Shown here one piece after another: positions 29,618 through 36,466 of a DNA stretch of 64,000 bases. Under the pieces are notes generated by a model. The model saw only the letters and a program-made list of their open reading frames with translations. It was not told the origin of the DNA and searched no databases. The stretch lies in contig NZ_CP015106.1 in the NCBI RefSeq assembly GCF_002214565.1, positions 1,798,001 to 1,862,000 on the forward strand, written 5' to 3'. Every line of letters starts with the position of its first letter. Positions within the stretch are counted from its first letter, which is position 1. The translations under genes and the position numbers were made by a program. Source of the DNA: Thermococcus radiotolerans (GTDB taxonomy: Archaea; Methanobacteriota_B; Thermococci; Thermococcales; Thermococcaceae).

Positions 29618-30052
29618 CTAAAACAGCCTCTTAATCTTCTTGTGGTGGATTATACTTATAATCAGATACACCATGGCAGCCAGCAACAACGGCATGCTGC
29701 CCAAGTACCAGCCCGCGATGATGAATATTACCGACGTTCCCATGTAGAAGGTACTCCAGCTTATGTCGTGCTTGTTGACTACCTCCATGTAAACTGTCAC
29801 ATCGTCGGGAACCTTCAGGAGCGTGACGACGCCGTGGTTGAAGGTTATGACGCCCTCCCTCTCTAACTTGGGAATGTGCGTCTGAACCAGGCTGACGTAG
29901 ACGCTTTTCCTGTGCTTCCGATCTGTGTCTCCTTCCCTCTCGGCTATGTACTCAACGAGCTCCCTGAGCTCGGCGTGTCCCTCTTTCTCCTTTAGGTACT
30001 CTATCATTAACATTCTTCTGTCGTTTCCGAGTATCGTGGTTGTCGCGCCCAT
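29618..30052 (-). CDS. Membrane-anchored winged-helix regulator
   Basis: 144 residues. N-terminal winged-helix domain (NDRRMLMIEYLKEKEGHAEL, LVQTHIPKLEREGVITFNHG) is followed by two C-terminal membrane helices (TFYMGTSVIFIIAGWYLGS and LLLAAMVYLIISII). This layout matches the DUF7344-type one-component regulators common beside archaeal signal-peptidase/surface clusters. The ATG at 30052 has GGTGATAGA directly before it; the longer frame from 30091 would overlap the upstream gene. Probably senses the membrane and controls the filament operon (inference). Confidence 0.75.
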   Translation of the reverse strand: MGATTTILGNDRRMLMIEYLKEKEGHAELRELVEYIAEREGDTDRKHRKSVYVSLVQTHIPKLEREGVITFNHGVVTLLKVPDDVTVYMEVVNKHDISWSTFYMGTSVIFIIAGWYLGSMPLLLAAMVYLIISIIHHKKIKRLF

Positions 30053-30056
30053 TCTA

Positions 30057-30272
30057 TCACCGCAACCTGTAATGCTTTCTCTTATTTCCATTGGTGTAGA
30101 ATGCTTCCACCTTCTTCTGCTCCACTAGTTTCCTGAGGGTTCTCTCAACCTTCTGCCTCGTGCAGAAAATGCCTCTCTCATTGAGGAACCGCGTCAGAAA
30201 AGCGACACTGAGTGATCCGTGGACCCTGAGGAGGTTCATAATCTCAACCTCCAGGTTAACTACATTGCTCAC
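30057..30272 (-). CDS. Small winged-helix DNA-binding protein
   Basis: 71 residues, nearly all one winged-helix domain: EVEIMNLLRVHGSLSVAFLTRFL, KVERTLRKLVEQKKVEAFY, NKRKHYRLR. GTG start after GGGGGTGAGGAT. It is followed 4 bases later by the membrane-anchored regulator, so the two form one transcript from a TATA-like CTTTTAAATAC at 30345-30335. Probable regulator of the filament cluster. Confidence 0.7.
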   Translation of the reverse strand: MSNVVNLEVEIMNLLRVHGSLSVAFLTRFLNERGIFCTRQKVERTLRKLVEQKKVEAFYTNGNKRKHYRLR

Positions 30273-30334
30273 ATCCTCACCCCCTCCATGTTAAGCAATA
30301 AGTATGTAACATCACTTTGAAACTTAGCGACATA

Positions 30335-30345
30335 GTATTTAAAAG
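30335..30345 (-). promoter_or_regulatory. Promoter of the two winged-helix genes
   Basis: Minus-strand CTTTTAAATAC at 30345-30335, about 65 bases before the GTG at 30272. On the other side, 30350-30680 holds no convincing gene; it is AT-rich with scattered short repeats and looks like ordinary spacer before tRNA-Gln. Confidence 0.5.
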
Positions 30346-30679
30346 TTCCTGAAAAGTCCGATTTTGGAATTCGGGGCTGTTTTATACCCATTCTTGGCTC
30401 AATCTCCTGTTTTCAAAACGAGCCTGGGAAATGCCCCCGTTATCTTCCTGTTCTCTGGCCGAGCCTTCCAACATCATTGTGGATTTTACTACATATTGGA
30501 AAAAATCCAACAGTATCTTGGACAAATTCCCATGGAAGTTGGAACATTGAACCTTCCCCAATGGTAACGTGGGAATACTGAGAACCAAGGGAATACTTCT
30601 TAAAGTATAATGTGTGGTTCGAAAGTCGAACTAAGAATGAGGAAGATTGTGGGGTTCGAAGGTCTGGAGCCCGATTGAA

Positions 30680-30755
30680 TGGTAGCCCCGCGGGGATTCG
30701 AACCCCGGTCGCGGGATCCAGAGTCCCGCATGCTTGGCCGCTACACCACGGGGCT
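30680..30755 (-). tRNA. tRNA-Gln (CTG)
   Basis: Minus-strand cloverleaf: acceptor AGCCCCG pairs with CGGGGCT, anticodon stem CGGGA/TCCCG with loop CTCTGGA (anticodon CTG), T arm CGGGG-TTCGAAT-CCCCG. Discriminator A at 30683 is followed by an encoded CCA (30682-30680). A TATA-like TTTATAAAT on the same strand lies near 30790-30782, about 30 bases upstream. Confidence 0.95.
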
Positions 30756-30799
30756 GTGCCCGTTGATAGGTTCAGGGCGGGATTTATAAATTTTATCCT

Positions 30800-31070
30800 T
30801 GAAACTTTGCCATGCAAAGTTTCATCAAAGTTCGTGATTCCTTACTTAGAATCCGCTAGGCAACGGGGGGTTTAAGTTGAAATCTGCAATTTTGGCCGGA
30901 TTCATTCCAAAAAAGACAACCATCGATAGGTTCGGCTTTTTTAGCGCTCCGGAGGAGCGCAGGTTGAAGTTGAACCCGCCAAAAAACGCCCTTTCGACAT
31001 GAATCCAACGTACAATCCAACCACTAAAACAAGAAAATCTACTAAAGATCTGACCACTCAATAAGAATCA
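30800..31070. repeat. Hairpin-bearing intergenic element between two tRNA genes
   Basis: No convincing gene. The region has a short direct/inverted run around 30800-30830 (AAACTTTGCCATGCAAAGTTT, arms AAACTTTG and CAAAGTTT) and a perfect hairpin at 30944-30960: GCGCTCC, loop GGA, GGAGCGC. Frames here translate to low-complexity sequence. The style resembles dispersed intergenic elements often seen near Thermococcus tRNA genes, but copy number cannot be judged from one window. Confidence 0.45.
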
Positions 31071-31153
31071 CGACCTTTTGATCAAACTCTGCGGGACTGT
31101 TATCCTTGCGTTGAGCAGAACTCGACGTCGTGTAGGCGAAGTTCTTGGGGGTG

Positions 31154-31258
31154 TGGGGGCGTTAGCCCCCCGGAGTTTTAGAGAAGAATGGGGTTGTGGG
31201 GCGAAGCCCCACTCCGGGGGTTTGAGAGTACAGAGAGATAAGGGGGCGGAGCCCCCTT
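31154..31258. repeat. Cluster of three GC-rich stem-loops plus a nested inverted repeat
   Basis: Three perfect hairpins: GGGGGC-GTTA-GCCCCC (31155-31170), GTGGGGC-GAA-GCCCCAC (31196-31212), AAGGGGGC-GGA-GCCCCCTT (31240-31258). In addition CCCCCGGAGT (31167-31176) is the exact reverse complement of ACTCCGGGGG (31211-31220), enclosing the second hairpin. The strand symmetry is higher than expected for spacer DNA. It lies directly 3' of tRNA-Pro, so it could be a tRNA terminator region, a recombination scar, or a mobile palindromic element. Confidence 0.6.
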
Positions 31259-31269
31259 GTCTTTCGTTG

Positions 31270-31347
31270 TGGTGGGGCCGCCGAGATTCGAACTCGGGTC
31301 CCCGGCTCCCGAAGCCGGAAGGATAGGCCAAGCTACCCCACGGCCCC
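31270..31347 (-). tRNA. tRNA-Pro (CGG)
   Basis: Minus-strand cloverleaf: acceptor GGGGCCG/CGGCCCC, anticodon stem CCGGC/GCCGG with loop TTCGGGA (anticodon CGG), T arm with GTTCGAATC, discriminator A (31273) and encoded CCA (31272-31270). Promoter: see the shared TATA at 31374-31383. Confidence 0.95.
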
Positions 31348-31350
31348 ATG

Positions 31351-31368
31351 CCCGCCCTTAAGGGCGGG
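31351..31368. promoter_or_regulatory. 18-bp perfect palindrome between tRNA-Pro and dpm1
   Basis: CCCGCCCTTAAGGGCGGG is a perfect palindrome. It lies between the TATA box and the tRNA-Pro 5' end, at the expected transcription start of tRNA-Pro. It could be an operator or form a stem in the pre-tRNA leader. Confidence 0.5.
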
Positions 31369-31372
31369 GGCA

Positions 31373-31384
31373 GGACTTATAAAG
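31373..31384. promoter_or_regulatory. Bidirectional TATA element (tRNA-Pro and dpm1)
   Basis: ACTTATAAAGT reads as ACTTTATAAGT on the other strand, so nearly the same TATA box is offered in both directions. Minus: tRNA-Pro 26-30 bases away. Plus: predicted start near 31400-31405 for the mannosyltransferase gene. Confidence 0.55.
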
Positions 31385-31421
31385 TTTACGGAACAGTTTG
31401 ATGAAGGTGGAGGGAAGCCCC

Positions 31422-32480
31422 TTGAGAATCAGCGTGATAGTTCCCACCTACAACGAGAGGGAGAACCTTGAGGAGCTCTTCGATAGAATCAGCAGAGCGC
31501 TTGAGGGTTACGATTACGAAATCATCATAGTTGACGACGATTCTCCCGATAGAACCTGGGAGTTTGCTCAGCAACTGGGTGAAAGATATCCCGTCAAGGT
31601 GATACGCCGTACCAAGGAGAAAGGCCTCTCCTCGGCCGTGATAAGGGGATTCAGAGAGGCCTCTGGCGATGTCTTCGTTGTCATGGACGCCGACCTTCAG
31701 CATCCACCGGAGGTTATTCCCGAGCTTCTGAAGGCCATTGAAGACGGTGCCGAGGTGGCCATCGCGAGTAGATACGTTCCGGGTGGCGGCGTGAGGAACT
31801 GGTACTGGTACCGGAAGCTAATCTCCCGAGGCGCGATAATGATAGGCCGCCTCGCGCTGCCCAAGATAAGGAACGTCAAGGACCCGGTGAGCGGTTTCTT
31901 TGCCCTCAGGAGGGAGGTAGTTGAAGGTGTAAATCTGAATCCGGTCGGCTTCAAAATCCTCATGGAGATTCTGATCAAGGGCAAATACGGGAAGGTGGCC
32001 GAGGTTCCCTTCACCTTCGGTCTCAGGAAAGCCGGGGAGAGCAAGCTGGGGACGAAGACGATGCTTAACTACCTCCGACACGTTTACAGACTCATGCGCT
32101 GGGAGGGGGAGCTGGACAGGCTGATCAAATTCACCCTCGTCGGTCTCTCCGGCGTTTTCGTAAACGAAGGCTTTCTCTGGCTCTTCGTCTCCGGTTTTGG
32201 CTGGGACAAGATACTCGCCAACGTCCCGGCGACCGAGCTGGCGATACTCAACAACTTCACCTGGAACGACCTCTGGACGTTCAAGGACCTCAAGAGAAAG
32301 CCCCTCTGGAGAAGGCTCCTCACGTTCCACATAGCGGCTTTAACCGGGGCCGTTGTTCAGTGGCTCATCTACGCCGGCCTCGTCTACCTGGGGCTGTACT
32401 ACCTCGTCGCCAACCTGATCGGGATAGTCGTTTCATTCGTCGTGCGCTTCCTCGTCAACAGGCACGTGACGTGGGGCTAG
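31422..32480 (+). CDS. dpm1: Dolichol-phosphate mannose synthase with GtrA-like membrane domain
   Basis: 352 residues, the length of the structurally known Pyrococcus furiosus enzyme. Transfers mannose from GDP-mannose to dolichol phosphate for N-glycans. GT-A/GT2 domain: ISVIVPTYNERENLEELF, VDDDSPDRTWE, and the metal motif DADLQHPPEV. The C-terminal 130 residues are a GtrA-like four-helix membrane domain (FTLVGLSGVFVNEGFLWL to FLVNRHVTWG). Start chosen at TTG 31422, which follows GGTGGAGG at 31406-31413; the ATG at 31401 sits at or before the inferred transcript start. Confidence 0.88.
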   Translation: MRISVIVPTYNERENLEELFDRISRALEGYDYEIIIVDDDSPDRTWEFAQQLGERYPVKVIRRTKEKGLSSAVIRGFREASGDVFVVMDADLQHPPEVIPELLKAIEDGAEVAIASRYVPGGGVRNWYWYRKLISRGAIMIGRLALPKIRNVKDPVSGFFALRREVVEGVNLNPVGFKILMEILIKGKYGKVAEVPFTFGLRKAGESKLGTKTMLNYLRHVYRLMRWEGELDRLIKFTLVGLSGVFVNEGFLWLFVSGFGWDKILANVPATELAILNNFTWNDLWTFKDLKRKPLWRRLLTFHIAALTGAVVQWLIYAGLVYLGLYYLVANLIGIVVSFVVRFLVNRHVTWG

Positions 32481-32897
32481 CGCCCCGGCGGCAACTCCTA
32501 TCACCGTCATGAAGTAAACGAAGGAGATAACTAGGGCAAACTCCTCTCCGATTCCAGTGGGGAGCCTTTTCGAGATCGCCGTCGCGATAAGGATGAAAAA
32601 GGCCAGCGTTCCAGGAAAGCCGAAAGCTACCGTGAGGGCAAAGAGTGAAAGCCCGTCTGCGTCTTCCCATCTCCTGAAGAGCCATGTGGCCAGGGCCACG
32701 GCGACGATAGGGAGCACGAGAAAGAGCAGGTCAAAGAAATCGTGGCACCGCAGGCTCCACTCGATGTCCGCAATCCCGAGGCAGATGCGCTTCCTGAAGA
32801 ACCACGAGGGGTTGAAGTAGTCTTCCAGCAGGAGGAGACCACCAGTGAGCCATGTTACGAGAAACCCGAAGATTCCCTCAGAGGTCCTGGTTCTCAT
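32433..32897 (-). CDS. Small membrane protein of unknown function
   Basis: 154 residues with four predicted helices: IFGFLVTWLTGGLLLLED, FDLLFLVLPIVAVALATWLF, ALTVAFGFPGTLAFFILIAT, and ALVISFVYFMTVIGVAAGAL. The loop between helices 1 and 2 has two Cys and several aromatic residues. Its 3' end overlaps the mannosyltransferase gene by 48 bases in convergent orientation. No family recognised. Confidence 0.6.
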   Translation of the reverse strand: MRTRTSEGIFGFLVTWLTGGLLLLEDYFNPSWFFRKRICLGIADIEWSLRCHDFFDLLFLVLPIVAVALATWLFRRWEDADGLSLFALTVAFGFPGTLAFFILIATAISKRLPTGIGEEFALVISFVYFMTVIGVAAGALAPRHVPVDEEAHDE

Positions 32898-33140
32898 GAT
32901 TGGTAGTAACCTGGGCCGAGATATAAACCTTTTGGGATTATTATCCGTTTGTTTGCCTCACAATGTTATGGCCTCGGATTTCCTTCGGTTCTAGGCCATT
33001 TGGAGGGCGGAGTTTGGCTTCTCTATGTGTCATCCGGTTACGTCACGCTTCACACCGCTTCTCACATTGTGGGTTCATCTGGACATCATTGGACACTTCA
33101 ACCTTAAATACCCTGGGAACGTTTATGTAATACGGAGGGA
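32898..33140. other. Intergenic region with promoter of the KaiC-like gene
   Basis: About 240 bases without a gene. It contains CCTTAAATACCC at 33101-33113, a TATA box about 40 bases before the ATG at 33147, and the GGAGGGA site at 33134-33140. No structured RNA was evident. Confidence 0.5.
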
Positions 33141-33146
33141 GTGATC

Positions 33147-33860
33147 ATGTACGTGGGAGAACTCCTCAAGAGTCTTGACAGGGTTTCAACCGGCGTTCCG
33201 GGACTCGACGATCTCATCGGTGGAGGCTTTATCCCCGGCAGGGTGTACCTGATCATCGGGCCCCCTGGCAGCGGAAAAACGACCTTCGGGATTCAGTTTC
33301 TGGTTGAGGGCGCCAAAAACGATGAGAAGGGGCTGTTCATATCCCTTCTGGAGCATCCCAAGATTATAACCCAGGACATGCTCAGGTACAACTTCGGGCT
33401 CCTGACCCACCTCAAGTCGAAGAGGATACTCTTCTACGACATGGGTGAGAGCATCTTTGGAGCCGGGAGGAGGTTCACCTGGAGCGAGATATTTGAGAAC
33501 ATCCTCCGCATCATCGAGGCGGAGGGCGTCAAGAGGGTGGTCATAGACTCGTTCACGTCGCTGGAGTACTCGGTTCTCGACCCCGAGCACAAGAGGATGG
33601 CGCTGGGTAGGTTCATAAGGAAGCTCCACGAGCGCGGGGTTACGTGCCTCATAGTGGCCGAGATGATGAGCTCCGAGAACTACACGGAGGACTACTACCT
33701 CACCGACGGCGTTATAGTCCTCCACCACTTCATGAAGAACTATCAGATGATAAGGGCCCTCCAGGTTCTGAAGATGCACGGCGTTGCCCACGACAGCAAC
33801 CTCAAGAAGCTCCGCTTCACCGAAGAGGGCATCAGGGTCTACCCGGAGGCGCCGTTCTGA
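33147..33860 (+). CDS. KaiC/RadA-like (RAD55 family) ATPase
   Basis: 237-residue single RecA-fold domain. N-terminal VSTGVPGLDDLIGGGFIPG leads to Walker A GPPGSGKTT (about residues 38-46). Walker B is RVVIDSFTSLEYS near residue 135, with the KaiC-typical ISLLEHPKIITQDM. Lacks the second domain of true KaiC and the DNA-binding parts of RadA. Such archaeal proteins are usually signalling or regulatory ATPases. A small partner follows after 9 bases. ATG 33147 is used rather than GTG 33141 because of GGAGGGA at 33134. Confidence 0.8.
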   Translation: MYVGELLKSLDRVSTGVPGLDDLIGGGFIPGRVYLIIGPPGSGKTTFGIQFLVEGAKNDEKGLFISLLEHPKIITQDMLRYNFGLLTHLKSKRILFYDMGESIFGAGRRFTWSEIFENILRIIEAEGVKRVVIDSFTSLEYSVLDPEHKRMALGRFIRKLHERGVTCLIVAEMMSSENYTEDYYLTDGVIVLHHFMKNYQMIRALQVLKMHGVAHDSNLKKLRFTEEGIRVYPEAPF

Positions 33861-33869
33861 GGTGGAAGC

Positions 33870-34277
33870 ATGGAGGAAGCGAAGAAGCTCGTACAGGAGG
33901 CCTACGAGTTCGGCTACTTCGTGGGCTACAAGGGGCACAGCGAGTGGGCGGAGTGGGTCCGCGAGCGCAGGGAGAGGCTCTACGCGAGGGCACAGGAGCT
34001 CGGCGTCTACGAGCTCGTCAAGAACGCCTACAATCGTGGGAAGCTGGACGGAGCGAAAAAGAGGGAGGAGGAGATAAGGAAGGGGCTCGGAAAGGAAACC
34101 GCCGGTGAGGAGCGGCCGAGGCCCAAGGTGGCTCCGGAGGAAGCCGAAGAGACGGCCGGGGCTCCGGAGATGGAGTTCGTCCGCTTCCTTGAGACCACGC
34201 GGCTCCTTCTTCCACCCGAGCTCCTCGACACGCTGAGGCACCTGAAGCCGCCGAGGATGCTTCACATGGGGCGCTGA
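33870..34277 (+). CDS. Helical protein encoded with the KaiC-like ATPase
   Basis: 135 residues, no known family. Residues 1-70 are charged helices (EEAKKLVQEAYEFGYFVGY, YARAQELGVYELVKNAYNRG), then a Lys/Glu/Pro-rich linker, then a short C-terminal helix-forming part ending PELLDTLRHLKPPRMLHMG. Starts 9 bases after the ATPase, with GAGGTGGAAGC overlapping its stop, so probably a dedicated partner. Confidence 0.65.
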   Translation: MEEAKKLVQEAYEFGYFVGYKGHSEWAEWVRERRERLYARAQELGVYELVKNAYNRGKLDGAKKREEEIRKGLGKETAGEERPRPKVAPEEAEETAGAPEMEFVRFLETTRLLLPPELLDTLRHLKPPRMLHMGR

Positions 34278-34297
34278 TTTCCATTTTTCTATGCGAG

Positions 34298-34310
34298 CAC
34301 CTTAAATATT
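34298..34310 (+). promoter_or_regulatory. TATA box before the M28 peptidase
   Basis: CACCTTAAATATTCC at 34299-34313 resembles a BRE/TATA pair. The inferred start near 34330 leaves a leader of under 15 bases before the ATG at 34339. Confidence 0.55.
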
Positions 34311-34338
34311 CCCTGGAGAACTATGCTTGGGGATAGTC

Positions 34339-36027
34339 ATGAGGCGCTTTTTAAAGGAAGCCGAGGTTTTTGACCCTTCAAACGTTCTGCACTACATAGC
34401 CGAGATAAGCCAATTCCACAGGATACAGGGTTCAAAGGAGCTCCCGGAGGCCGTTCGATTCATCCGGGAGGAGCTAAGGATATGGGGAATCAACGCGGAG
34501 CTTTACGAGGAGTTCTACGACGGAAAAAGCTGGTTCCTGACTCTGAAGTCTCCCATAGCATGGGACTTGGTGCATGGGAGGGTCGAGGTTCTGGAGAAAA
34601 CACTGACGACATCCCAGAGTCCCCTCGTCGTCATGGCCCACTCACCGAGCGGAAAGGCCGAGGGTGAGGTCGTGCACATAGCCCGCGAGGAGGACTGGGA
34701 GAACGCCGAGGGGAAGATAGTTCTGGTCGGAAGAGATTGGCGCGACGCCTACAGGAAGGCCAATGAGGCCGGTGCCCTGGGATTCATCGCCTACCGCGAG
34801 GGAACCGGGGATGCGATTCCCTACATCGGCCTTTTCCTCGCCAAGGATGACCTAGAATGGGCGAAGATTCCCGCCGTTGCCGTTCCCGAAAGCCTGGCAA
34901 AGGGCATCGTGGGAAAGCTGAACTCCGGCGAGAAGGTCGAGGCGAAGATTGAGGTTGAGACCCAGATAAACGAGCGTCAGGTTCTGCCAATCCTCTACGC
35001 GGAGGTGGGAAGGGAACCCTTCGTTCTCTTCACCGCTCACATCTGTCATCCGAAGCCAGGTGCCAACGACAACGCCTCCGGAAGCGCCATGCTGATGGAG
35101 CTCGCGAGGGTTCTGGGGAGGCTCTACGACGACTCCTTCCGATTCGGCTTCGCCTTTCTGTGGATTCCTGAGTACTACGGAACCCAGGCCTTCGTGGAGA
35201 ACTACGCGGGGCTGGACAGGTACTATGCCGTCATAAACCTCGACATGGTGGCCGGAAGCGAGGACCGAGCCGGTTCAACGATAATGCTTGTAAGGACTCC
35301 GTTGTCGAGGTTTTCGGTGGTTTCTGGCCTTCTGGAGTACTTCCTTGGGCTCTCCAACGCCGCCGGAAAGAGCTTCTCGGGAAGTCCAATGCCGCGTTTA
35401 AAGCTCAAGAGCTACCCCTACGAGATGGGCAGCGACCACGACGTCTTCAACTTCTTTGGAATCCCGTCGGTGATGTCGATAACCTGGCCGGACCGCTTTT
35501 ATCACTCCAGCGAGGACACGGTTGAGAAGGTGAGCAAAACCAGCATAGAAATCATTGGCAGGGCCGTTCTGGCCACCGCCCTGGCACTCGCCAAGGCTGA
35601 AACCGAGGAACTCCAGCGCTTTGCGCGCGGCTATGCCATGAAGTATCTCGGCGAGCTCTCCCTCGAGAGGGACACCGAACACGCGGAGAAGCTAGTCATG
35701 ATGGGCCTGGCCAGGGACTCGCACTTCCTGGGCATCGAGAGCGGTCACCCCTTCGAGAGGAAGCCCTGGATGCGGTGGGTTAGAAAAGGGCAGGTATCGG
35801 GCGCGCTCATAAAGAGCATCGACGAAAAGGCCTACGAGGAGTTCAAAGAGCTGACGAAGGACAGGAAAACGCTGGTGCACCTCCACGAGCTTCTCATGCT
35901 CGGCGAGCTCCTTCCAAAGGAGGATGCAATGCGCGCGCTGAAGGAGGAGTTCGGGGAAGTTGAAGAAGAGAAGCTGGAGAAGCTCCTAGCCCTGTTGGAG
36001 AAGACTGGGGTTATAGAGGTACTCTAG
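34339..36027 (+). CDS. M28-family zinc aminopeptidase-like protein
   Basis: 562 residues. No signal peptide, so cytosolic. A PA-like insert (residues about 100-200: KIVLVGRDWRDAYRKA) precedes the M28 domain. Zinc ligands are visible: FTAHICHPKPGANDNASG (His, Asp), PEYYGTQAF (Glu) and GSDHDVFNFFGIPSV (His). The C-terminal 130 residues are helical and may be a winged-helix-like or dimerisation part. Likely an aminopeptidase in peptide turnover. Its 3' end overlaps the convergent regulator by 4 bases. Confidence 0.85.
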   Translation: MRRFLKEAEVFDPSNVLHYIAEISQFHRIQGSKELPEAVRFIREELRIWGINAELYEEFYDGKSWFLTLKSPIAWDLVHGRVEVLEKTLTTSQSPLVVMAHSPSGKAEGEVVHIAREEDWENAEGKIVLVGRDWRDAYRKANEAGALGFIAYREGTGDAIPYIGLFLAKDDLEWAKIPAVAVPESLAKGIVGKLNSGEKVEAKIEVETQINERQVLPILYAEVGREPFVLFTAHICHPKPGANDNASGSAMLMELARVLGRLYDDSFRFGFAFLWIPEYYGTQAFVENYAGLDRYYAVINLDMVAGSEDRAGSTIMLVRTPLSRFSVVSGLLEYFLGLSNAAGKSFSGSPMPRLKLKSYPYEMGSDHDVFNFFGIPSVMSITWPDRFYHSSEDTVEKVSKTSIEIIGRAVLATALALAKAETEELQRFARGYAMKYLGELSLERDTEHAEKLVMMGLARDSHFLGIESGHPFERKPWMRWVRKGQVSGALIKSIDEKAYEEFKELTKDRKTLVHLHELLMLGELLPKEDAMRALKEEFGEVEEEKLEKLLALLEKTGVIEVL

Positions 36028-36365
36028 TTCCTCTGTTTAGAGGGGTTCTTGAGCTCCTTTTCGATTTCGTTTATCCTCTTTATCAGGTTCTCCTTCAAGT
36101 GCTCCAGCACCTCGCTCGGTGAGACGGCTGTGTATACGTAGCCCAGCCATCCCTGCTCGATGAGCCTTCTCCTGAGTATGCCCTTGCGGTACAGGCTCAG
36201 GACGTGCTCCCTAACCGAGCGCTCGCTTATGCCGAGCTCCCTCTGTATCTCGGTTATCCTCATGGGCTCGCTCTTCTCGAGGAGGAGGCGGTATATCCGC
36301 AGCTCCGTCTTCTTAACTCCAAGCGAACGCAGCAGTGCCTCAAGTCTCTCGTAGACGTCACTCAT
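36024..36365 (-). CDS. Winged-helix transcriptional regulator
   Basis: 113 residues beginning MSDVYERLEALLRSLGV. The helix-turn-helix is RITEIQRELGISERSVREHVLSLYRKG, followed by a wing with GWLGYVYTAVSP and a C-terminal coiled helix (LIKRINEIEKELKN). Resembles TrmB/MarR-like archaeal regulators without a sugar-binding part. Start ATG 36365 after GGTGACCCGGAG; the longer 130-codon frame would include the promoter. A 20-bp inverted repeat upstream suggests autoregulation. Confidence 0.78.
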   Translation of the reverse strand: MSDVYERLEALLRSLGVKKTELRIYRLLLEKSEPMRITEIQRELGISERSVREHVLSLYRKGILRRRLIEQGWLGYVYTAVSPSEVLEHLKENLIKRINEIEKELKNPSKQRN

Positions 36366-36382
36366 CTCCGGGTCACCTGATA

Positions 36383-36417
36383 TACTTTTATCCCACCTAT
36401 GAAGTATTCCCTTCATA
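36383..36417 (-). promoter_or_regulatory. Promoter with inverted repeat of the wHTH regulator
   Basis: Minus-strand TATA-like ATAAAAGTATAT (about 36392-36381). Directly upstream is TATGAAG (36398-36404), six bases, CTTCATA (36411-36417), a perfect inverted repeat of 7-base arms at the BRE position. A typical place for an activator or autoregulator site. Confidence 0.55.
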
Positions 36418-36466
36418 CCTTAATAAACTTTCCCCACCGGCGGGACAAAACGGCAACCTCTTGTTC

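Noticed and set aside
30440-30817. Protein frames across tRNA-Gln
   Set aside because: They run through the tRNA gene in both directions; no conserved-type sequence.
33186-34265. 359-codon frame opposite the KaiC-like gene
   Set aside because: Antisense shadow, explained by GC-rich codons of the plus-strand genes, which have motifs and promoters.
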